Source of the DNA: Clostridia bacterium
GTDB lineage: Bacteria; Bacillota; Clostridia; Christensenellales; UBA1242
Length of the DNA stretch: 64,000 bases
Reading direction: 5' to 3'
Assembly: GCA_023228225.1 (NCBI GenBank)
Contig: JALOBO010000008.1
Coordinates: 1 to 64,000, forward strand
Positions 37,067 through 45,941 of this stretch are shown piece after piece. The translations under genes were made by a program, and so were the position numbers. The notes under the pieces were generated by a model that did no database searches, was not told where the DNA came from, and saw only the letters and a list, made by a program, of their open reading frames with translations. Each line of letters opens with the position of its first letter. Positions within the stretch are counted from its first letter, which is position 1.

Positions 37067-37642
37067 TTATTTTATATAAATTAATATTTTAAAAGCGTCA
37101 TCTATCGTGCTTAATTTTGATGCCATAGTATGTGTTTGAAGTGGATTATAAAAAGTATAGTCACACTCTGTCTCTTTTACAAACATTTGATAATGTCCAT
37201 TTTTTAAATTAGAATAACCTAATATGCAAACAGTTGAATTTTGTGCTAATTCATCAAATTTTTCCACATCAAAACTGATATTAGCATTTATTTTTTGTGC
37301 ATTTAAAAACCAAATGATAGCAAATGGATTTGTACCAAGCACCGCATATAAATTTGTACCATAAAAATCAAATGCACGAATTGTATCTGAAATAGTTACA
37401 TTTAAGTTCAAATATTTGCAAACGTTATATGTTGCAATCCAACCACAACCTTTGTTATAACTTTTACAAAACCCGTAATTAAAAACAGATGTACTACTTT
37501 GATTATTTATATATCCATCTTCAAAATCTATAAATGTTTGTTCTGCTATTACATTTTGATTATAGTTAATTTGTGATGTTGTAAAAGAAATGGAAAACAC
37601 AACAAAAATAAAAATACAAAATATAATAATTAATTTTCTCAT
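37067..37642 (-). CDS. Secreted C39/papain-like cysteine peptidase homologue
   Basis: 191 residues. A signal peptide (IIIFCIFIFVVFSISFTTSQ) is followed by a small domain with a likely catalytic Cys in KGCGWIATYNVCKYL (about residues 65-80), a later His in LKNGHYQMFVKE and an Asn in FYNPLQTHT. That Cys-His-Asn order matches C39-like peptidases. The substrate is unknown; the gene ends just upstream of the aspS promoter but has no functional link to it. GGAG precedes the ATG. Confidence 0.6.
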   Translation of the reverse strand: MRKLIIIFCIFIFVVFSISFTTSQINYNQNVIAEQTFIDFEDGYINNQSSTSVFNYGFCKSYNKGCGWIATYNVCKYLNLNVTISDTIRAFDFYGTNLYAVLGTNPFAIIWFLNAQKINANISFDVEKFDELAQNSTVCILGYSNLKNGHYQMFVKETECDYTFYNPLQTHTMASKLSTIDDAFKILIYIK

Positions 37643-37738
37643 ATTTTAACTCCATATATAAGATAACATAATTACTGTTTTATCGCAATAAAAATTGATA
37701 TTATTGATTATTAAATAGTTAATAAATACAATTTGTGA

Positions 37739-37744
37739 TATAAT
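37739..37744 (+). promoter_or_regulatory. Extended -10 element placing the start at the yigZ ATG
   Basis: TGATATAAT contains an extended -10 (TGn-TATAAT, 37736-37744). The ATG is at 37750, so transcription would begin at or within the start codon, giving a leaderless mRNA. No ribosome site or good -35 is seen. Confidence 0.6.
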
Positions 37745-37749
37745 AAATT

Positions 37750-38325
37750 ATGAATTTAATTAAAAATAAGGCGAATTACGAATTAACAGTTAAGAATAGT
37801 TGTTTTATTTGTAACATCGGCTATGCTGATACAAAAGCAGTGGCGTTAGAATTTATAGAAAAAATAAAAAAACGATATATAGATGCATCGCATAATTGTT
37901 ATGCTTATATTTTGCTAGATAACATGGCGAGCAGTGATAATGGCGAACCTACACATACAGCGGGATTACCTATAATAAATGTGCTTAAAAAACAAAACAT
38001 TGTAAATGTGGTTTGCGTTGTAACAAGATATTACGGCGGAATTAAACTCGGTATTGGCGGACTTGTGCGAGCATACACAAAATGTACAGTCGAATGCCTA
38101 AAAAATATTGAAATAGTGCCATATATAGAAAATATTAAAATATCTTTTATGGCTAATTACAATAAAATAAATGAAATAGAAAATTTACTATCAAAATATA
38201 ATCAAAATAAAAAAATATTTAATGCTAACATAGAATTAGAATATACGATTCCAAAAATACAATTAAATCAAATCACAAAGTCATTACATAATTTAAACAT
38301 ACAAAAAATTGACTTAATTAAATAA
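37750..38325 (+). CDS. yigZ: IMPACT/YigZ family protein
   Basis: 191 residues, the standard bacterial length. The UPF0029 domain is clear from SSDNGEPTHTAGLPI (about 61-75) and TRYYGGIKLGIGGLVRAY (about 95-112). A ferredoxin-like C-terminal domain follows. These proteins resemble the eukaryotic translation regulator IMPACT; their bacterial role is not settled. No Shine-Dalgarno precedes the ATG and the -10 box ends five bases before it, so the mRNA may be leaderless. Confidence 0.92.
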   Translation: MNLIKNKANYELTVKNSCFICNIGYADTKAVALEFIEKIKKRYIDASHNCYAYILLDNMASSDNGEPTHTAGLPIINVLKKQNIVNVVCVVTRYYGGIKLGIGGLVRAYTKCTVECLKNIEIVPYIENIKISFMANYNKINEIENLLSKYNQNKKIFNANIELEYTIPKIQLNQITKSLHNLNIQKIDLIK

Positions 38326-38353
38326 TCGGTCAATTTTTTATTTTAACTATATT

Positions 38354-39358
38354 TTATGTTTTACCGCTTATTTTATTGAGTCTGTTCATTAACGCACTTC
38401 CCAAATTATCAGTTTTTACTGATGTCATTAAAATATAATCGTAATGTTTTTCGGCTATCCTTAATGCGCTATACAAATTTTTTGCATACGCTTTTACAGT
38501 TTTACCAACTATAATTATTTTTTTATTTCTATAAAACTCTTTTTGTCCAGTCATACATATTATGACTGGATTTTTTCCTTCTGATTTTGCAATTTCGTAT
38601 TTTTGATTTATTGAATTTTCTTCACCTAAACCAACCAAAATGACGGGACATGATGGTGCGTAATGTCTGTATTTCATACCCGGTGAAATCGCTTTTTCGC
38701 CAGCAATTAATGTTGTTTTTTCATCGGTAATGCCTACTACATGTTCAATCATTTCCTTAGTAATTCTGCCCGGACGAAGTATCACCGGATATTTACCAGT
38801 AACATCTACCACCGTAGATTCAATGCCAACTTTACATTTTCCAGCATTTAATATAAAGGGAAGTTTTCCATCTAATTCTTCTTTAACTGCAACTGCTGTT
38901 GTAGCACTCATTCTAGAAGATATATTTGCACTAGGTGCAGCGATAGGCACATTGCACGCTTTTAAAAATTTTTGTGCAATTCTATGGTCTGGAATGCGAA
39001 TTGCAATAGTTTGTAATCCGCGACTCACAAGCGGACTTACGTTACCTTTACTTTTGAATACTAATGTTAATGGTCCGGGAGTAAACGCTTTTAGTAGCCT
39101 TGAAGCATAGTCCGGAATGTCCTTAACTAATTGAAATAAATTATAATCTTTATGAATATGCACAATCAGCGGATTATCTTGCGGACGATTTTTTGCTACA
39201 AAAATTTTAGCAACAGCATCACTGTCTAGTGCGTTTGCCGCTAGTCCATAAACTGTTTCTGTGGGCATTCCTACAAGTTCACCTTTTAAGATTGCATTTG
39301 CTGCCTTTTTAATATTTAAATGCGTAGGATTTAAAATTCTAGTTTTAATTTTATCCAT
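38354..39358 (-). CDS. ywlC: Threonylcarbamoyl-AMP synthase (Sua5/YwlC)
   Basis: 334 residues. The YrdC domain (about 15-200) shows GELVGMPTETVYGLAANA and APSANISSRMS, and the C-terminal Sua5 domain makes it the long form. It makes threonylcarbamoyl-AMP from threonine, bicarbonate and ATP, the first step of the t6A37 modification of ANN-decoding tRNAs. AGAGGTGG is the ribosome site. It precedes no operon partner, and cysE lies upstream on the same strand 77 bases away. Confidence 0.95.
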   Translation of the reverse strand: MDKIKTRILNPTHLNIKKAANAILKGELVGMPTETVYGLAANALDSDAVAKIFVAKNRPQDNPLIVHIHKDYNLFQLVKDIPDYASRLLKAFTPGPLTLVFKSKGNVSPLVSRGLQTIAIRIPDHRIAQKFLKACNVPIAAPSANISSRMSATTAVAVKEELDGKLPFILNAGKCKVGIESTVVDVTGKYPVILRPGRITKEMIEHVVGITDEKTTLIAGEKAISPGMKYRHYAPSCPVILVGLGEENSINQKYEIAKSEGKNPVIICMTGQKEFYRNKKIIIVGKTVKAYAKNLYSALRIAEKHYDYILMTSVKTDNLGSALMNRLNKISGKT

Positions 39359-39435
39359 TTGCCACCTCTATTACAAACAAATTTATAATATATTATAACG
39401 ATAAAAATTATATTTTACAAGTGCATATATATTTA

Positions 39436-40047
39436 TTAGATAATTTTATCTTTGATACTTTTAATTTCCAATTCCAGTTTGCTTATTTTTTGTTCAAGGG
39501 CTAATATTTCAGCGTTAAGTTTTATACAACCATCATCTGATTTTATTATTTTAGCAGGAACTCCAACAGCGGTTGAATGCGCGGGCAAACTTTTTAAAAC
39601 AACAGACTGCGCTCCTATTATTGAATTTTCGCCAATTGTAATCGGACCTAAAACTTTTGCCCCAGCATATATAATTACATTATCACAAATCGTTGGGTGC
39701 CTTTTATCTTTATCTTTGCCAGTTCCACCAAGTGTTACACCTTGATACATAACTACATTATTACCTATTTGTGAAGTTTCTCCTATTACAACGCCCATTC
39801 CATGATCAATAAATACACCCGAACCAATCTCCGCAGCGGGGTGAATTTCAATTCCTGTAAAAAACCTATTAATTTGACTAATTAATCGTGCTAAAAATTC
39901 AAACCCACTAACATACAAATTATGCGCAATAGAATGTAGCCTAAGTGCGTGAAACCCTGAATAAGTAAAAATAACCATTAGTTTATTTTTTGCGGCTGGG
40001 TCGTTTTTCATTGCCGCTTCTAAATCTGCTCTGAATTTTTTTAACAT
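39436..40047 (-). CDS. cysE: Serine O-acetyltransferase
   Basis: 203 residues, the short CysE form. It acetylates serine for cysteine synthesis. The left-handed beta helix with hexapeptide repeats is evident from about residue 65 to 175 ([50 protein letters not shown]). The N-terminal helical domain is complete. The ribosome site is poor (GGGG about 17 bases upstream), so the start is less certain. A cysK partner is not in the window. Confidence 0.92.
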   Translation of the reverse strand: MLKKFRADLEAAMKNDPAAKNKLMVIFTYSGFHALRLHSIAHNLYVSGFEFLARLISQINRFFTGIEIHPAAEIGSGVFIDHGMGVVIGETSQIGNNVVMYQGVTLGGTGKDKDKRHPTICDNVIIYAGAKVLGPITIGENSIIGAQSVVLKSLPAHSTAVGVPAKIIKSDDGCIKLNAEILALEQKISKLELEIKSIKDKII

Positions 40048-40124
40048 TTTAATAAATAAACAATCCCCTTTTTATATTTAATGTAAATAGTATTGTTTTG
40101 GTTAACTTTTATTTGCTTTGGTTA

Positions 40125-40153
40125 TTGACTTTACATAAAAAATTGACTATAAT
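40125..40153 (+). promoter_or_regulatory. Promoter of the 85-residue gene
   Basis: TTGACT (40125-40130), 17 bases, TATAAT (40148-40153). Confidence 0.85.
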
Positions 40154-40191
40154 AAATTAACAGCAATAATTACCGCTGTAAGGAGAATTAT

Positions 40192-40449
40192 ATGAGCAAA
40201 GAAACTGAATTTTTAAAGAATTTTTACAAATCACAAGATAAAGAAACATCAAAAGCCGCACTAAAACAACAACAAAAAGAATATAGAAAAGTTAAGCACT
40301 TGGGCAAGTCCCCAAAAATTGATAAAAAAATGCCATCAGTAATTAATGGCAACACTAAGGAAGATGTGGTGAATTATATTGTTGAAAAATTTAAAAATCC
40401 ATCTCCAATGCGTGATCCAAAAAATAATGATGGATTAGAACAAGAATAA
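40192..40449 (+). CDS. Small basic protein of unknown function, 85 residues
   Basis: Not recognised. Highly charged, Lys-rich, likely disordered or helical, with no membrane segment. It is well supported by a near-consensus promoter, AAGGAG before the ATG and a terminator after the stop. Confidence 0.7.
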   Translation: MSKETEFLKNFYKSQDKETSKAALKQQQKEYRKVKHLGKSPKIDKKMPSVINGNTKEDVVNYIVEKFKNPSPMRDPKNNDGLEQE

Positions 40450-40462
40450 TAATTTTGATTTA

Positions 40463-40487
40463 TAAATAATAAATAATAAATAATAAA
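40463..40487. repeat. Heptamer repeat taaataa
   Basis: About 3.5 tandem copies of taaataa just after the 85-residue gene. Simple AT repeat, probably slippage. Confidence 0.6.
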
Positions 40488-40490
40488 CAA

Positions 40491-40524
40491 AATAAGCAAA
40501 CTCTTAATTTAAAGTTTGCTTATT
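40491..40524. terminator. Terminator between the 85-residue gene and asnS
   Basis: 12-base stem AATAAGCAAACT / AGTTTGCTTATT with a 10-base loop and T-rich tail; could serve both convergent genes. Confidence 0.75.
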
Positions 40525-40551
40525 AATTTTATTTAGAGTTTTTTAAATTAA

Positions 40552-41946
40552 TTAAAACTGTAATGAACCAGTAGTTCGAGGAAATGGAATTGTATCTCGT
40601 ATATTTCCTATACCAGTAATATACATCATTAGTCTTTCAAAACCTAATCCGAATCCGCCATGTGGAACAGTACCGTATTTTCTAAGTTCTACATACCACC
40701 AATAATCTTTCATATTCATATGAAGTTCATTAATTCTAGCGACAAGTTTATCATAACTATCTTCACGCTGACTTCCACCAATAATTTCGCCAATCCCCGG
40801 AACTAATAAATCGGTAGCCGCAACAGTTTTGCCATCTGGGTTTTGTTTCATATAAAAAGATTTAATTTCTTTTGGATAATTTACAATAAATACAGGTTTT
40901 TTAAAAATTTGTTCTGTAATATGCCTTTCGTGTTCAGTTTGCAAGTCACACCCCCATTCAACAGGGTAATTAAACACAACTTTTGATGCTTTTAATAGTT
41001 CAATTGCTTTTGTATATTCAAGTACTTCAAAGTCTTGTATTACAATATTATTAAGTTTTTGTTTTAAACCCGGCTCATAAAAATTTTCAAAGAATGTAAT
41101 TTCCTCGGGGCAATTATCAAGAATATCTTTAATTAAATATTTAATCATATCTCTTGCTAAGTCAATAATATCGTACAAGTCAGCAAATGATACTTCCGGT
41201 TCTATTTGCCAAAATTCTGCTGCGTGACGTGCTGTGTTAGAATTTTCCGCGCGAAATGTTGGTCCAAATGTATAAATTTTACCAAGCGCCGTAGCCATCG
41301 CTTCGCCTTCTAACTGCCCTGATACCGTAAGTCCCGCCTTGCAACCAAAAAAATCGTCCTTGTAAAATTCTTCTATCGATTTTTTACCGGTAAACTGTTC
41401 CGGATTTAATGTTGTAACTCTAAATGCCTCACCAGCCCCTTCGCAATCGCTACTTGTTAAAATGGGGGTGTGAGCATAAGTAAATCCACGACCACTAAAA
41501 AAATGATGAATTGCTTGTGCAAGTTCCGCTCTCAATCTAAACATGGCATTAAATGTATTTGTGCGCGCTCTTAAATGTGCAATCGTTCGCAAATATTCTA
41601 GTGAGTGTTTTTTCTTTTGGAGTGGATAATCCGCAGGAGATTCGCCTAATACTTCAATGTCACTTGCACTAAGTTCAACAGCCTGCTTCTCGGCAAACGA
41701 TTTTACACATTTACCATTAATTTTAAGTGAAGCACCGACACTTTGTTTCTCAATATTTGCTAAATCCTTAAAAGTATCACGGTCAATTATAATTTGCATA
41801 TTCCTTAATGATGTTCCATCATTCACTTCTATAAAACAAACATTTTTTGATACCCTTATTGTTCTAATCCAGCCACAAACTGTTAAATTTTTATCATAAT
41901 ATTTTTCTGAATTTACTAAAATTTCTTTAATGTCAGTATGCTTCAT
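40552..41946 (-). CDS. asnS: Asparaginyl-tRNA synthetase
   Basis: 464 residues, normal for AsnRS. It charges tRNA-Asn directly. The OB-fold N-terminus (CGWIRTIRVSKNVCFIEVNDG), motif 2 (GPTFRAENSNTARHAAEFWQ) and motif 3 (GGFGLGFERLMMYITG) are all typical, as is LTVSGQLEGE. AAGGAG precedes the ATG. Promoter at 41990-42018; the 46-base leader has no attenuator, in contrast to aspS. Confidence 0.96.
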   Translation of the reverse strand: MKHTDIKEILVNSEKYYDKNLTVCGWIRTIRVSKNVCFIEVNDGTSLRNMQIIIDRDTFKDLANIEKQSVGASLKINGKCVKSFAEKQAVELSASDIEVLGESPADYPLQKKKHSLEYLRTIAHLRARTNTFNAMFRLRAELAQAIHHFFSGRGFTYAHTPILTSSDCEGAGEAFRVTTLNPEQFTGKKSIEEFYKDDFFGCKAGLTVSGQLEGEAMATALGKIYTFGPTFRAENSNTARHAAEFWQIEPEVSFADLYDIIDLARDMIKYLIKDILDNCPEEITFFENFYEPGLKQKLNNIVIQDFEVLEYTKAIELLKASKVVFNYPVEWGCDLQTEHERHITEQIFKKPVFIVNYPKEIKSFYMKQNPDGKTVAATDLLVPGIGEIIGGSQREDSYDKLVARINELHMNMKDYWWYVELRKYGTVPHGGFGLGFERLMMYITGIGNIRDTIPFPRTTGSLQF

Positions 41947-41989
41947 AATTACTCCTTAATATAATTAAATAAATTAAAAATGTATATTA

Positions 41990-42018
41990 ATAATATTACT
42001 ATTTGTAGTAATTGTCAA
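41990..42018 (-). promoter_or_regulatory. Promoter of asnS
   Basis: Minus strand: -35 TTGACA (42013-42018), 17-base spacer, -10 TATTAT (41990-41995). Confidence 0.8.
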
Positions 42019-42064
42019 TATTTTTATTATACAACAACTTTTTAATGGCCTTAATGTAAAATGC

Positions 42065-43246
42065 TTAATTATTATTTATCGTGCTTTTGCCAGCAACTGC
42101 ACCCGAACTCCATGCCCATTGTAAATTGTAACCACCACATTGACCATCTATATCCAACACTTCACCAGCAAAATATAAACCTTTAATTAATTTGGATTGC
42201 AGATTAATTACTTCACTCAAATTAACCCCTCCACTTGTTACTTGGGCATTATCATAAAACCCTGTTATCTTTAATTCAAAGTTTTTTAAAGCCCGCACAA
42301 TTTGTTCTAGTTCAGTATCAGTTAAAGTGCTACATTTTTTAGAAAAATCAAATTCTTTTATACTTTTGAGTATATTGCGAGCAATATTTTTGTGTAACAT
42401 TCCTGTAAAAAATTGTTCAATAGTAAAATATGCACAGTTTTCTTTTCGATTTATCAAATATTCGAGTAAAGATTGTTCGGTAAATTCTGGCAATAAATCT
42501 AAATATAAAATTGCTTTATCCGTTTTTTGCCTAGCTAAGTGTGCTGACATATTTAATATTACTATGCCCGAAATACCCTCATCTTTAAAAATAACTTCCC
42601 CATTTTCGGTATATATTTTATTGCCTATATTTAATGATACTTTTGCATTTATTTTAATACCACTTAAACCGGCAATTTTTTCTTTTTCTGTTTTAAATCC
42701 AGTCAACGATGGCACGCATTTAACGATGCTATGCCCTAATTTTTTAATTGGCTCAAAAACTCCGCCACCAGTTGTTACAATTACACTGTCGGCTATAAAA
42801 TCATCGCCTGTTCCAGTTATTATAAACTTTTCTATTTTTATTATGTTTTTTACTTCATAGTTGCATACAACTTTTACATTTAAATTTTCACATTTAATCC
42901 TAAGTACATCAAGCACACTATTAGCGTAATCGGTAGAGGGATATATTCTACCTTCACTATCAGCATAGGTCATCAAACCTATGCTTTTAAAAAAATTAAG
43001 CGTATCTTCTACACTGAACTGATTAAATATTTTACCAGCCTCTTCGGATTTATTGTATTTATTAATATTTAAATTTATATTAGATAGATTACACCTGCCA
43101 TTACCTGTTACTAATATTTTTTTTCCAATTCTATTATTTTTTTCCAAAATAATAGTATCGGCTCCGTTTTTTGCACAAAAAATTGCTGCCACAAGTCCCG
43201 CCGCCCCACCGCCGATAATTATAACCTGTTTTTTAATTATTTCCAC
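42065..43246 (-). CDS. HI0933/BaiN-like FAD-dependent oxidoreductase
   Basis: 393 residues. The FAD-binding GGGAAGLVAAIFCAKNGAD at the N-terminus is followed by the family signature GKKILVTGNGRCNLSN. The C-terminal motif GLYFAGEVLDIDGQCGGYN is also typical. These cytoplasmic flavoproteins are common in bacteria; the substrate is mostly unknown. The start is a GTG at 43246, with GGAG seven bases upstream; a nearby ATG is out of frame. Confidence 0.92.
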   Translation of the reverse strand: MEIIKKQVIIIGGGAAGLVAAIFCAKNGADTIILEKNNRIGKKILVTGNGRCNLSNINLNINKYNKSEEAGKIFNQFSVEDTLNFFKSIGLMTYADSEGRIYPSTDYANSVLDVLRIKCENLNVKVVCNYEVKNIIKIEKFIITGTGDDFIADSVIVTTGGGVFEPIKKLGHSIVKCVPSLTGFKTEKEKIAGLSGIKINAKVSLNIGNKIYTENGEVIFKDEGISGIVILNMSAHLARQKTDKAILYLDLLPEFTEQSLLEYLINRKENCAYFTIEQFFTGMLHKNIARNILKSIKEFDFSKKCSTLTDTELEQIVRALKNFELKITGFYDNAQVTSGGVNLSEVINLQSKLIKGLYFAGEVLDIDGQCGGYNLQWAWSSGAVAGKSTINNN

Positions 43247-43368
43247 ATTAAATCTCCAATTAAATACCTAATTAAATACCTAATTAAGTTTACACTTATA
43301 ATTAAAAAATGTAAACAACTTAAAACAAAAACTCATTAAAAATAATTAATAAATAATTTAAATGAGCA

Positions 43369-43397
43369 TTGACTTTTAGTTTATTTTTATGTATAAT
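43369..43397 (+). promoter_or_regulatory. Promoter of the 136-residue hypothetical gene
   Basis: TTGACT (43369-43374), 17 bases, TATAAT (43392-43397). Confidence 0.85.
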
Positions 43398-43422
43398 TCA
43401 TTATTAGTTTGAGGTATGTTTT

Positions 43423-43833
43423 ATGATAAATAATAATGAATACAAAATTATTGGTGGGATTAGAGTTTTAAGATACGGATTTGCATTTATACAACCTGTT
43501 TTTAAAGGTAAATGGGGCTATTATTTACAGTTCAGATCTGGTAGTGGGTGTCGCATGGCGCAAATTACAGAATTGGATTTTAGAAATATAATTAACAGTC
43601 CAACTTATATAAAATTTACTAACACTGAAATAATTAACATTGATTTGAATAGATTAATTAATGGATTATTGCTTGATAACAACATAATAAAACTTGGATA
43701 CACTGATGATTTTATTAATGAGTTAGAGTCACAAAAAGATAATTTATCTAAATCAAATTTAAAAATGCTCAAAGAAATAAAAGATAAATTTGGCAGTGTT
43801 GAAGAAGATTGTATTGAAAATAATAATTATTAA
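43423..43833 (+). CDS. Hypothetical protein, 136 residues
   Basis: Not recognised. Soluble, with a mixed N-terminal half (GGIRVLRYGFAFIQPVF) and a helical, charged C-terminus. Supported by a strong promoter, GAGG before the ATG and a terminator after the stop. Confidence 0.7.
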   Translation: MINNNEYKIIGGIRVLRYGFAFIQPVFKGKWGYYLQFRSGSGCRMAQITELDFRNIINSPTYIKFTNTEIINIDLNRLINGLLLDNNIIKLGYTDDFINELESQKDNLSKSNLKMLKEIKDKFGSVEEDCIENNNY

Positions 43834-43838
43834 ATAAT

Positions 43839-43874
43839 AAAAAGCCTGTTTGCCAATTTGCAAACAGGCTTTTT
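43839..43874. terminator. Bidirectional terminator
   Basis: 15-base perfect stem AAAAAGCCTGTTTGC / GCAAACAGGCTTTTT with a 6-base loop between convergent genes. Confidence 0.9.
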
Positions 43875-43889
43875 ATTATTTAAAAGAAT

Positions 43890-44300
43890 TTATTCAGTTT
43901 GTTCTATGACTACACTAAACGGCATAAAACACATTTTTAACATTTTATAACGCTTTCTCAAATTCGGAAAGAAAATTATTAATGGAGTGGTAATGCCTAA
44001 TAAAACAAAAGTTATAACAAATATTACAAGTGCAAACGGGAACCACAAAATATTAAATAACTTTTTTTCTCCTTTATTATATGACACATTTTTTTTAGAT
44101 GTATTAAATGCATATCCTGCTATTGCAAAGCATTTTTTACCAAGCGGAATTCCTACTATTGTAATGCAAAAAACAACGCCGATTAATGTCCATAAAATTG
44201 CAAGGATTACTCCTACAAAAATTATAGATAAAATCGATATAATAATCTCAGTAACTTTCTTTGCTACTGCCCTTTCAAAAATTGTGTTTACAGTACTCAT
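43890..44300 (-). CDS. YccF-like membrane protein
   Basis: 136 residues from the ATG at 44300, chosen because GGAGGC (44305-44310) precedes it; an upstream in-frame ATG at 44336 lies inside the promoter. Two hydrophobic regions flank a conserved IVGIPLGKKCFAIAGYAF block that matches the YccF domain, which places it in the inner membrane. Function unknown. Confidence 0.75.
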   Translation of the reverse strand: MSTVNTIFERAVAKKVTEIIISILSIIFVGVILAILWTLIGVVFCITIVGIPLGKKCFAIAGYAFNTSKKNVSYNKGEKKLFNILWFPFALVIFVITFVLLGITTPLIIFFPNLRKRYKMLKMCFMPFSVVIEQTE

Positions 44301-44322
44301 AAGCGCCTCCAATATTAATCTA

Positions 44323-44350
44323 ATTATATCCCACAAAGAATATTTGTCAA
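44323..44350 (-). promoter_or_regulatory. Promoter of the YccF-like gene
   Basis: Minus strand: -35 TTGACA (44345-44350), 16-base spacer, -10 TATAAT (44323-44328). Confidence 0.85.
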
Positions 44351-44403
44351 ATTACTTTATATGTATTTTTAATTTTTTTTAATATTATTTTTGAATTACA
44401 AAA

Positions 44404-44437
44404 AAACACTGCTAGTAATTATTTACTAACAGTGTTT
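44404..44437 (-). terminator. Terminator of the zinc-ribbon gene
   Basis: Minus strand stem AAACACTG-TAGTAA with its complement and one mismatch, followed by a run of seven T. Confidence 0.8.
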
Positions 44438-44481
44438 GATACTTTTGCAACAAACTGGCTTGCGCCGTTTTAACTATATAA

Positions 44482-44634
44482 TTAGTACTTGTTGTTTCTA
44501 GATTTTGCAGCTTTTCTGCAATCGTAGCAGCGTTTTGGTTCTGTAAATCCTTTTTCAGCGTAGAACTCTTGTTCTCTTACTGTAAAAATAAATTCTTTGC
44601 CACAGTCCTTACAAATTAAGGTTTTGTCTTGCAT
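44482..44634 (-). CDS. Small zinc-ribbon protein, 50 residues
   Basis: Starts at the ATG at 44634 with GGAGG (44641-44645) six bases before it. Two Cys pairs (CKDCGKEF and CYDCRK) form a zinc ribbon of the zf-trcl type, with FTVREQEFYAEKGF between. Such proteins are common in Clostridia, with unknown function. Ends at a terminator. Confidence 0.85.
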   Translation of the reverse strand: MQDKTLICKDCGKEFIFTVREQEFYAEKGFTEPKRCYDCRKAAKSRNNKY

Positions 44635-44836
44635 GTTATGCCTCCTTCTTATATTGAAAACAAACAACTTTGACCTTTTATTTTAAATTTGAGAAATAAG
44701 AAGGAGATATTGTATTTGCTTTTCTTTGAATAGTATATACTAGTTAAACTTAAATGTCAATGCTAATAAATATATTTTATTCAATATTTATCATAATATA
44801 CTACACTACTATTATAAACAAAAACTAATAATAAGG

Positions 44837-45646
44837 TTATTTTTTTGAAATAGGAACTTGAACTTCTGTTAACCAATCTTTTTCGTCATTTTTGTTCCAT
44901 ATGCCATCAATATATGATTCTCTGGCGGGTGCTATTGCCTTGTAGCCATTATCTTCAATCCACTTAAACACTTCGGCGTATGCTTTACGCAAATTGGAAT
45001 ATGGACCTTTGTGCATAACGCACGCTGCGATAGGCACTTTACTCATTTTTTTAAATTTAATAGAGTCTGTTTCTACACCAAATTTATCTACTGCCTCACA
45101 AAACTCAACATCTATGTCGTTTTCTTTAAATTGCTTGTCATAATACATTATAAAGCAATATTCAGGAACTCGACATTTTAAATCTGGGTTAGATGCCTTT
45201 ATTTGTTCTCCAATTTCGGGTATAAGCTCAAAATATGCATCATAATTTGGCACCCGCATACGCTTGCTGTAAACAATTACCTCGGGTAGTTCTTTTAAGA
45301 TAATTTGATATTCCATTTTAATATTCTCCTTTAAATTATTAAGATAATATAAAACTTCGTTAAGCATAGCAGTATCATTTTTAAGACCGTTTTCAATTTC
45401 ATTTTTTCGTTCTAAAAGAAAATTCTCCGGATTATTTGCTTTTAGAATATTTGATATTTCTTTTATGGAAAACCCCATTTGCTTTAATGAGATTATTTTT
45501 TGAATATCAAATAATTTTTCGGAACTGTAATAGCGATACCCGTTATCTAAAACTCGTTCTGGTTTTAAAAGCCCTACTTTATCGTAATAACGCAAAGCTT
45601 TAACGGTTATTTTGGTGATTTTTGAAAACATTCCAATACTATACAT
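44837..45646 (-). CDS. MerR-family regulator with GyrI-like effector domain
   Basis: 269 residues. The N-terminal winged helix (FSKITKITVKALRYYDKVGLL) and YRYYSSEKLFDIQKI are typical of MerR. A coiled linker leads to a GyrI-like small-molecule-binding domain (about 115-269) as in BmrR/BltR-type multidrug sensors. It probably activates its own promoter (45674-45704), which has the 19-base spacer and central dyad of MerR targets. No efflux gene is adjacent. Confidence 0.92.
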   Translation of the reverse strand: MYSIGMFSKITKITVKALRYYDKVGLLKPERVLDNGYRYYSSEKLFDIQKIISLKQMGFSIKEISNILKANNPENFLLERKNEIENGLKNDTAMLNEVLYYLNNLKENIKMEYQIILKELPEVIVYSKRMRVPNYDAYFELIPEIGEQIKASNPDLKCRVPEYCFIMYYDKQFKENDIDVEFCEAVDKFGVETDSIKFKKMSKVPIAACVMHKGPYSNLRKAYAEVFKWIEDNGYKAIAPARESYIDGIWNKNDEKDWLTEVQVPISKK

Positions 45647-45673
45647 TGTTACTCCGTTTTATAAATCTTTTTT

Positions 45674-45704
45674 AGTTTAAATGCTACCCTAAGGGGAGAG
45701 TCAA
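45674..45704 (-). promoter_or_regulatory. MerR-type promoter with 19-base spacer
   Basis: Minus strand: -35 TTGACT (45699-45704), a 19-base spacer and -10 TAAACT (45674-45679). The dyad CCCTTAGGG (45687-45695) sits in the middle of the spacer. The overlong spacer is the hallmark of promoters that MerR proteins activate by twisting DNA, so autoregulation is likely. Confidence 0.75.
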
Positions 45705-45853
45705 CTATTATTTATAAAAAAAGTGTAACATTTTTTTAAATTTAAGTAAACCAATTATTTGTAAGAATAAAACAAACAAAACGTCTTGCAAAATAACAAA
45801 ATATGTTATATAATTACAACGCTTGAATTTTAGCAAATTTAATATAAAATTAT

Positions 45854-45941
45854 GGAGAGATGGTCGAGTGGTCGATGGCACTTGCTTGGAAAGCAAGCGT
45901 AGTGAAAGCTACCGTAGGTTCAAATCCTATTCTCTCCGCCA
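45854..45941 (+). tRNA. tRNA-Ser(GGA)
   Basis: Acceptor GGAGAGA (45854-45860) pairs with TCTCTCC (45931-45937), then G and CCA. Anticodon arm CTTGC-TTGGAAA-GCAAG gives anticodon GGA. A long variable arm is present, as in serine tRNAs. Its last 22 bases also encode the C-terminus and stop of the recombinase on the other strand. Confidence 0.95.

Noticed and set aside
40463..40487. CRISPR array
   Set aside because: The short taaataa repeats have no spacers, and there are no cas genes anywhere in the window.
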